From Symbiodinium natans (taxonomy: Eukaryota > Sar > Dinophyceae > Suessiales > Symbiodiniaceae), in contig CAJNDS010002179.1 in the NCBI GenBank assembly GCA_905221605.1, positions 350,001-414,000 of the forward strand: DNA of 64,000 nt, in the 5' to 3' direction. Positions within the stretch are counted from its first letter, which is position 1, and each line of letters starts with the position of its first letter. The notes below the pieces were generated by a model. It worked only from the letters and a program-made list of their open reading frames with translations, was not told where the DNA came from and did not search any database. The position numbers were made by a program, and so were the translations under genes. This document shows positions 57,914 through 64,000 of this stretch, one piece after another.

Positions 57914-58050
57914 TAGGGTTTAGGGTTTAGGGTTTAGGGTTTAGGGTTTAGGGTTTAGGGTTTAGGGTTTAGGGTTTAGGGTTTAGGGTTTAGGGTTTAG
58001 GGTTTAGGGTTTAGGGCTTAGGGCTTAGGGTTTAGGGTTATAGGGCTTGG
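57914..58050. repeat. Interstitial telomere array, TTTAGGG
   Basis: About 18 units on the plus strand, followed by GGGCTTAGGG variants. A complementary CCCTAAA/CCCTTAAA array lies 130 bp away at 57691-57785, so the two face each other across a GC-rich spacer. Confidence 0.97.
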
Positions 58051-58904
58051 TGTATAGTTAGGGTTTGGGGGGGGTCTTCTAGGGTTGGGGGGGGGGGGGG
58101 GGGGGGGTTGATGGTGTGTAGAGTGGGCTTGTAGGGTTTCGGGTGCTTTTGGGGTTTGGGTGGTTTAGGATTTAGCGGTTTACTATAGGCGGTTTCTTGA
58201 GTTGAGGAGAACTCAGGGTTGAGGGGGAAAAAGGCTCCATATTTGCAAGTCTTCATCAGGCTTCATCGATGTGAGCGGAGCCCTAAAAACCTAAAGCCTA
58301 AATCCTAAGGCCTAAACCCTCAACCCGAAGACAAGGCACCAAGAAATAGGCCGCGGCGACAGGGCTAACGTGCAGCAGGCTGAAGCAGAAGATCAAGAGC
58401 CACCTGCGTCGCTAGGGTCTAGGGGTTAGGGTCAGGGTTTAGGGGAGCTAGCAAACAAGTGGCAAGGCTAGACATAATGACTTGACACAACTGTTCACGT
58501 TGCTTGGCTGATGATGTTTGATGACGGTTGTCAGTGATGAAGATGGGAGGAGCCTGATCAGAAATACGACCCTAAACCCTGATCACTAAACCCTAATGTT
58601 AGAATCCCATTTTTAATTGGGGTGGTAATACTAAAATTCGCCGGGCCAGAGGGGTCCAGCCGAAGACTACTTTCCATTACGGGAGGTTTTCGGGCCGATG
58701 TATGTAAACAAGTCTATTTTGGGGTGTGCGATGATAATAATAAAGGGTGGTAATTATAAAATTCTGCCGGCCTGGAATGGAAAATTTTACTGAGAATCGC
58801 TTAAGAGTTCCATTGCAGAGAAGACTTTTCAGCTGAGCTGGCTTGAAAGAGCTCCGAGGCTCAGTCTTTAGAGAAGCAGATCTCGTTTGAGAGTGCTTGT
58901 CTTC

Positions 58905-59450
58905 TGAGATTGCTGCAGCTCCAGAGCTGCGAGAAACTGCTGTTTCAGGGCTGTTTCTTCAGAGAAAGCAGGTATCAGGTGCCTTTTGAGGTTGCTGCAG
59001 CTCCCAGAGGCTGAGAAAGAGAGCCTTGCTACGGAGGCCCCTGCTCTCAGAGCAGCACAGAAGCCGGGCAAGACTTACGGCTGCAGCTCCAGAGCTGCGA
59101 GAAACTGCTGTTTCAGGGCTGTTTCTTCGCAGAAAGCAGGTATCAGGTGTCTTTTGAGGTTGCTGCAGCTCCCAGAGGCTGAGAAAGAGAGCCTTGCTAC
59201 GGAGGCCCCTGCTCTCAGAGCAGCACAGAAGCACGGCTGCAGCTCCAGAGCTGCGAGAAACTGCTGTTTCAGAGCTGTTTCTTCAGAGAAAGCAGGTATC
59301 AGGTGTCTTTTTGAGATTGCTGCAGCTCCCAGAGGCTGAGAAAGAGAGCCTTGCTACGGAGGCCCCTGCTCTCAGAGCAGCACAGAAGCCGTGAAAGACT
59401 TACGGCTGCAGCTCCAGGGCTGCGAGAAACTGCTGTTTCAGGGCTGCTCC
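58905..59450. repeat. Tandem repeat, unit about 156-169 bp
   Basis: GCTGCAGCTCCAGAGCTGCG recurs at 58912, 59080, 59236 and 59405 (spacings 168, 156, 169). Each unit also has CCCAGAGGCTGAGAAAGAGA and GGCCCCTGCTCTCAGAGCAG. The repeat keeps open frames on both strands, but they look like by-products. The fourth unit is partial. Confidence 0.93.
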
Positions 59451-60499
59451 TTGAAGCTTAAGACTTCATTCAGCCTTCGTGTCCTGGTCTAAGTCTCGCT
59501 TAAGACTTCAGCCTTCGGGTCCTGGAATTCAGGAAACCGGCAAAGGTCTGAAAGCTAGGTTTCCTTACTAAAATCCTTATCCGCCGGAGCTCGAAAACAA
59601 GTCCGGCAAGGGTACCCCTTACGGGCCTCCAAAAATGACAATAATAAAGGGTGGCAATAATAAATTCGGCGAGGGAGGGGGGGGAACCAAGAAGCCTTAA
59701 GTTTAAATGGCTTCCTGTAATTAAGTCTCAAGACAGGAGTCCCTTAAGATTAAGACTTCAGCCTTCGGGCCCTGGTCTAAGTCTCAAGACAAGAACCCCT
59801 GAAGCTTAAGACTTCAGCCTTCGGATCCTGGAATTCAGGAAACCGCCAGAGATCTGAGAGCAGGGTTTCCTTACCTAGAACCTCTTCAACAGATTGAGCT
59901 TCATCTCTCAAGCAAGAAGCACACAGAGAAGCTAAGCTGCCTCCAGACTGGTCTGCTGGGTCTGCTCTGACAGATGACCCCCCCCCAGACCCCCCCCCAG
60001 ACCCCCAGAATTCATTATTGGCACCCCGTCTTTTTTTCCACCCCTCCAAACCCCGGGGACCAAAACAAGATTTGGGGGGGGGGGGGGGGGGTTTATTAAA
60101 GGGACCCTAACATTAAACGCTAAACGACACAGGGATGATCCCAAATGCAACTGCAGGGTACAAAGACGCAGCAACGGCCAGGGTCCAGGGTTTTTGTTGC
60201 CACCCGACCAGCCGCAGCACTGCGGGGAGGGTTTAGGGTTTAGAGTTGGGGGTTAGGGTTTAGGGTTTCTGCCGGGCGTCTCCAGGGTGCCGTGCAAATC
60301 GAGGCAGCGCTGCGTGAGCCAGACCTGCAAGGACTCTGCTCGCAAACGCCCCTCAGAAGAACCAAACTGAAAAAACCACAAGGTCTTAGGGCCTGAAAAT
60401 CCTAGCCCCAAAAAGGTTCTAACCTTGTATTTGTAATAGGATCTTAGTTAACCAAAAAGGTCCTAAGGTGAAGTACCCAGCCCCTATGACATCATGAAA

Positions 60500-60948
60500 C
60501 GATCGAGGGCCGCAGCCCCAACTAAGCCAAGGGGCCAGGAAGGTCGCGCAAACCAGCGAGGAGGTGGCAAATATCAGCAGTCCTGTGGCGCTCAGGCCGA
60601 AAAGCGACGTGTTTGGTTTAGGGTTAAGGGTTAAGGGTTTAGGGTTCAGGGTATAAACCCTCAGTACGCCAAAAGTAGCCCCAAAAGAAATAAACATCCC
60701 TTCTTGCAACATGCACGAAACATCCCTGTCTTGACCAAGAAACCGCAAAGCCGACATTTCCCCCACGTGTCGCAACTCGCAACCTCTCCGAAACGCGAGC
60801 CCCCCCCCCCCCCCCCCCCCCCGCAATGTTGCAGCCTGTGGCATACATGGCCATGGGCAGCGGCTCAGGATACAGCAGCGGCGCGACGGCCAAATAGTCC
60901 ACGATGTTGGTCATCAAGGGCATGAGGATCCTAGGAGAGCAACCTATA
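60500..60948 (-). CDS. Possible exons of a multi-pass membrane protein
   Basis: After the acceptor TCTCCTAG, 60826-60935 reads ILMPLMTNIVDYLAVAPLLY, then PEPLPMAMYATG. Further down, 60500-60610 reads LFGLSATGLLIFATSSLVCA, then TFLAPWLSWGC. A middle stretch near 60650-60720 reads GMFISFGATFGVLRV. Three hydrophobic segments in order suggest a transporter-like protein. A C24 tract lies in the first intron. Family unknown. Confidence 0.4.
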
Positions 60949-61009
60949 AACCCCACAACACCCTGTTAAACCGTACAAACCCCACTAACCCTGTAAGCCC
61001 TAAAAAAGT

Positions 61010-61010
<1 letters not shown>

Positions 61011-61040
<30 letters not shown>
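61011..61040. repeat. G30 homopolymer
   Basis: Thirty consecutive G on the plus strand. Other pure tracts: C24 at 6906-6929, C23 at 19716-19738, C24 near 60799-60822, and a G run near 60074-60091. Confidence 0.95.
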
Positions 61041-61041
<1 letters not shown>

Positions 61042-61679
61042 GGGGCCACAGTTGGGGGCGCAGCAGCTCTCGGGACCATGCTCCTCTTGACCCTAGACCC
61101 CTTTTTTGAGGAGAGGCAAGTGCTCTCAGTTGCATCTTAAGGTCTCAAAACCTCAAGTGAAGGGCAAGATAAAGGTTTAAGAAGACCCCAGGGACTTCAA
61201 AAGCCAAGGCACACAAACAGATACCGTAGTGGTATTCCCCAGCCTGCAAGCAGGAGGACAAGGCACAGGGGTTCCATGGGGTCATGAAAAAGTGTTCTAG
61301 GCTTCTAAACAACAGGAAAGGTTTTTCAGTATGATATGGGGTGCACCTTGATTCGACCTAGTAAAGAACCGACTGACTGATGCCGAGCCGAATACATGTT
61401 CGAACGCATAATGTCGATGGGATCTATAGTCATGAACAGATGGGGGTCCTAACTCAAATGTATGAAAATATTGTTTATTCAACAAAGCTGGTGTTGATAC
61501 TCACTGGGGACCCTACACAAATTCTATAAACCCTAGACCCCCAAACCCCAAACCCTAGAGCAAGAGCAAGTTTCGCCTGAACTTAAGTTCTGAGGGTCTG
61601 AGGTCTCAAGCAAGTGCTACAACAAAAGTGAGACCAGAGATGATGGCTTACAGACCCGACTAGAGTCGACCTTCCCCAA

Positions 61680-61790
61680 ACCTCCGAGCCTCCCAAGGAC
61701 TTGGTCACGGCAATGGGTACCTCTGTCTTCACCAGCTCATTGAAGGCCATCAACGCATCCTCTCTGGCGGGTTTCGGGTTTAGGGCAAAG
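61680..61790 (-). CDS. Possible exon, unrecognised
   Basis: After CCCTAAACCCGAAACCCGCCAG (telomere-like up to the acceptor) the frame reads EDALMAFNELVKTEVPIAVT, then KSLGG. This is another case of a telomere-like stretch directly before a candidate acceptor. Confidence 0.4.
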
Positions 61791-62482
61791 GGCTTAGGGA
61801 GAAGGTGTTCGGTTGCTACTATTTGCTTCAGATCCACACAAAAAAAGAATAACAAGTCGCGCGATGCTGCAGGAATCGCAACTTTATCGGTGTGCGCATG
61901 CCATGTGTTAGTTGCAAACCGAGGTGAATCAAGTCTTGCGGTCTCACAGGGTGGACTCTGGGTATACTTGATGCACTATACACCCGCACATCACACAAGA
62001 ACTTGCGCCAAGGATCCACAACGACCCCGTGGTAATGAAACTTGCGCAGCATTGTGTGTGTGTCTATCCATCTACTTATGGGTCAGTCTGTCTCTGTCTG
62101 TCTGCCCTCTCCTCATCGGGTGCGTCGGCAGAGACTGCTTTGGTGTCCCGCATGTACCTCCAGAATCCACACAAAGATTCAGGGAAGAGACCACAAGATG
62201 TGAGGCAAAAGAGGCTTATATACAAGACCCACCCACGTATCGCCACTTCGATGACCCTTAAGGAAGACAAAGGCAGACAATTATGGTGCCCGATGACCTT
62301 GCAAGAGTTTCAAGAGCCTTTAGAGCATTTAAGCAACAGCAATTTCGCCGAGCCCCCCGCCTGGCGATGTTGCTGTAAACCATGCTGCGATCTGTCTCCT
62401 TCAAGCAGTGAGAATCACCTTGGCTTTGCAAAAACGGTCCTCGATTCTCATTGCCTCTGAGTCTCTCTCTCCAACCCATCAC

Positions 62483-62814
62483 AGCGAGCGATGCTGTCAC
62501 CGCTGGCTCAGCAACGCCGTCTAGGACGAGAGGCCGTAGTGGAACGTTCGCACGTTCTCCCGCATCTGCCTCTCCTCTTTAGCCCACCTGAAGACTCACT
62601 CAACTCATTCTCAATGCTACTTGAGGCTGCGTGCTCGAAGGTGCGCCCAATATGCAGCAACACGACCATTCCGAATCCTAAGGGGTCTAAGGGGGAACAG
62701 CCCAACACAGGCATCGAAACCCCTGCCTGCGAAAGGCCCAGGTTACGACCAACAAAAGCGGCAAATCCTCGGTGCAGGAGCTATGAGGGTGTTCGTTTGT
62801 CACCCACCAGCTGA
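62483..62814 (+). CDS. Possible exon, unrecognised
   Basis: A T/C tract and CCATCACAG (62461-62482) precede a frame MLSPLAQQRRLGREAVVERS, then HVLPHLPLLFSPPEDSLNSF, then SMLLEAACSKVRP. The upstream frame 62244-62460 ends just before it. No family is recognised. Confidence 0.4.
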
Positions 62815-63209
62815 CTCAGAGAGACGCACTACAGGGCATCACACACGTTACTGCTTCAACAAGGACTGTGGGGAGTTGAGGGCTTGGGGTTTCGGGCTTA
62901 TAGGGTTTAGGGGCCCTAAGCCCCAAAGATGCGCAATGCAGGACATGCTATTGAGCCAGGGTTTATGGGGACCACCACGCCACTTGCCTCACTCATAAGC
63001 ACATTGTTGGACAGAAGCCAAGGGCAACGCATACGCTTCGCACGATAAGGTTTGAGCATCACACGATAAGGTTTGAAATCGCAATCTTGGTGAAAGTAAT
63101 CAGATATACGTAGTTTACCATTTGCTCGTATAGTGCTTAGTGCATTGGGATGCTGCAGAATGACTTGAAACGTCGAAGCTTAAAAGCCCAAAGCTGCACC
63201 TAAAGCCTG

Positions 63210-63297
63210 CTTGGTTACCCTTTCTGGGCTTGGTTGTTTCTTAAGGGAACCTTGAAGCCCAAAACAAGGGCCAAAAGAGCACCACTGGGCTACCAAG
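63210..63297 (-). mobile_element. Introner copy H (short)
   Basis: The element is 88 bp, from CTTGGTTACCC to CACTGGGCTACCAAG, and keeps the GGCTTGGTTG and TTAAGGGAACCTTGAAGCCC interior. It has lost about 25 bp from the left half relative to the others. No host gene was recognised. Confidence 0.8.
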
Positions 63298-63601
63298 CCT
63301 AGACCCGAAGCCGACCAAGGCCAAACATGCGCATAAGCCAAGCAGCCAGCAGCAAGATGGCCAGCCGGGAGTCTGGAAACAGCTCTTCTATAGGCTGCTG
63401 GACCTGACTCGGGTGGTTTAGGGTGTAGGGTTTGCTCTAGGCCACGCTCCAGTCAAAGCACTCGGCCACTAGGACAGCAAAAGCTAGACATCACAGGTGG
63501 CATAGGAGTGTATCTAGAGTCTGGAGCCTTTAGTCGAGCACCGGCCAGCGGCACCTAGACTTCCTTCTGCCTTGCTTACACACTGCTTTCTCATTCCACA
63601 G

Positions 63602-63814
63602 CTCGCGAAAGCCCACATTGGCCCATTTTTTCACATGTTCAGATGCGCGACGTCCTCCACCAGCAGCAGTTGCACCCAGATGCAGTGCAGGGCCACGGTG
63701 GGTACCGCGAGGATGGTACAGCGGATCAGGAAAGTCGGGAGCACCACTAACCTACACTCCCCTCAGAGCCTTAACAAAGACAATATTTTCAATATCCTCT
63801 TGGGTTTTATCTAA
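63602..63814 (+). CDS. Possible exon, unrecognised
   Basis: TTTCTCATTCCACAG is a strong acceptor, followed by LAKAHIGPFFHMFRCATSST and on. Two frames are open, so this is only a candidate. Downstream, TATATCCTCTTGGG is duplicated (about 63788 and 63828). Confidence 0.3.
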   Translation, partial: LAKAHIGPFFHMFRCATSSTSSSCTQMQCRATVGTARMVQRIRKVGSTTNLHSPQSLNKDNIFNILLGFI

Positions 63815-64000
63815 ACAAATAGTTTTATATCCTCTTGGGATTTTATGTAAACAAAAATAAATAAAAAAAATTCCCAAGGGGGATATAGCAGCCGGCTCGG
63901 CCCCCGCTTGGGAAGGAAGGTGGCCAGCTCGTACATCGTCCAAAGCCTCCGGAACCAGCAGCTGAAGCTTTGCCCCAAAAGAGCCCCCGACCCCTTAAGT

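Overview
Nuclear DNA of a dinoflagellate, most likely. Three independent signs support this. (1) The plant/alveolate telomere unit TTTAGGG is scattered through the whole window in both orientations. (2) On the minus strand at 15434-15463 there are two back-to-back 15-nt relics of the dinoflagellate spliced leader, the mark of an mRNA that was trans-spliced, copied back into DNA, and trans-spliced and copied again. (3) Genes are split into very short exons whose introns mostly start GC, with some GT and GA, as reported for dinoflagellates. A member of the Suessiales/Symbiodiniaceae would fit, but that is inference.

Most long open reading frames here come from repeats. Real coding sequence is carried by tiny exons. 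I traced two conserved genes, both on the minus strand. The first (13084-33942) is prolidase (PEPD, Xaa-Pro dipeptidase): about 28 exons, mean about 49 nt, about 1.37 kb of coding sequence in 20.9 kb, with all five metal-ligand positions kept. The second (39817-44296) is an ICT1/MRPL58/ArfB-type GGQ peptidyl-tRNA hydrolase with nine exons. A third minus-strand gene (48696-51240) encodes a probable membrane-anchored protein with an SGNH/PC-esterase-like block. Five of its introns are copies of one introner family with terminal inverted repeats CTTGGTAGCCCAG/CTGGGCTACCAAG.

The large PEPD introns work as a landing zone. The last two hold a 2.2-kb foldback element built from an AAAAATCC octamer (16869-19092), a 5'-truncated U6 snRNA copy between telomere repeats (19121-19206), the spliced-leader retrogene (14706-15467) and many MITEs.

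Layout: 1-13 kb, no recognised gene, telomere islands, MITEs and a CTGT microsatellite; 13-34 kb, PEPD; 35-36 kb, candidate plus-strand exons; 36-39.5 kb, telomere islands and ATT/TAG microsatellites; 39.8-44.3 kb, the GGQ protein; 44.3-48.5 kb, mostly telomere-derived arrays; 48.6-51.7 kb, introner-rich gene; 52-64 kb, scattered candidate exons, a trinucleotide array (57.0-57.4 kb), a 160-bp tandem repeat (58.9-59.5 kb) and long G/C tracts.

The strongest pattern is that telomere-like arrays lie at intron edges, often within 0-20 nt of a splice site, in both traced conserved genes. Exon calls come from reading translations against remembered family sequences; no search was run.
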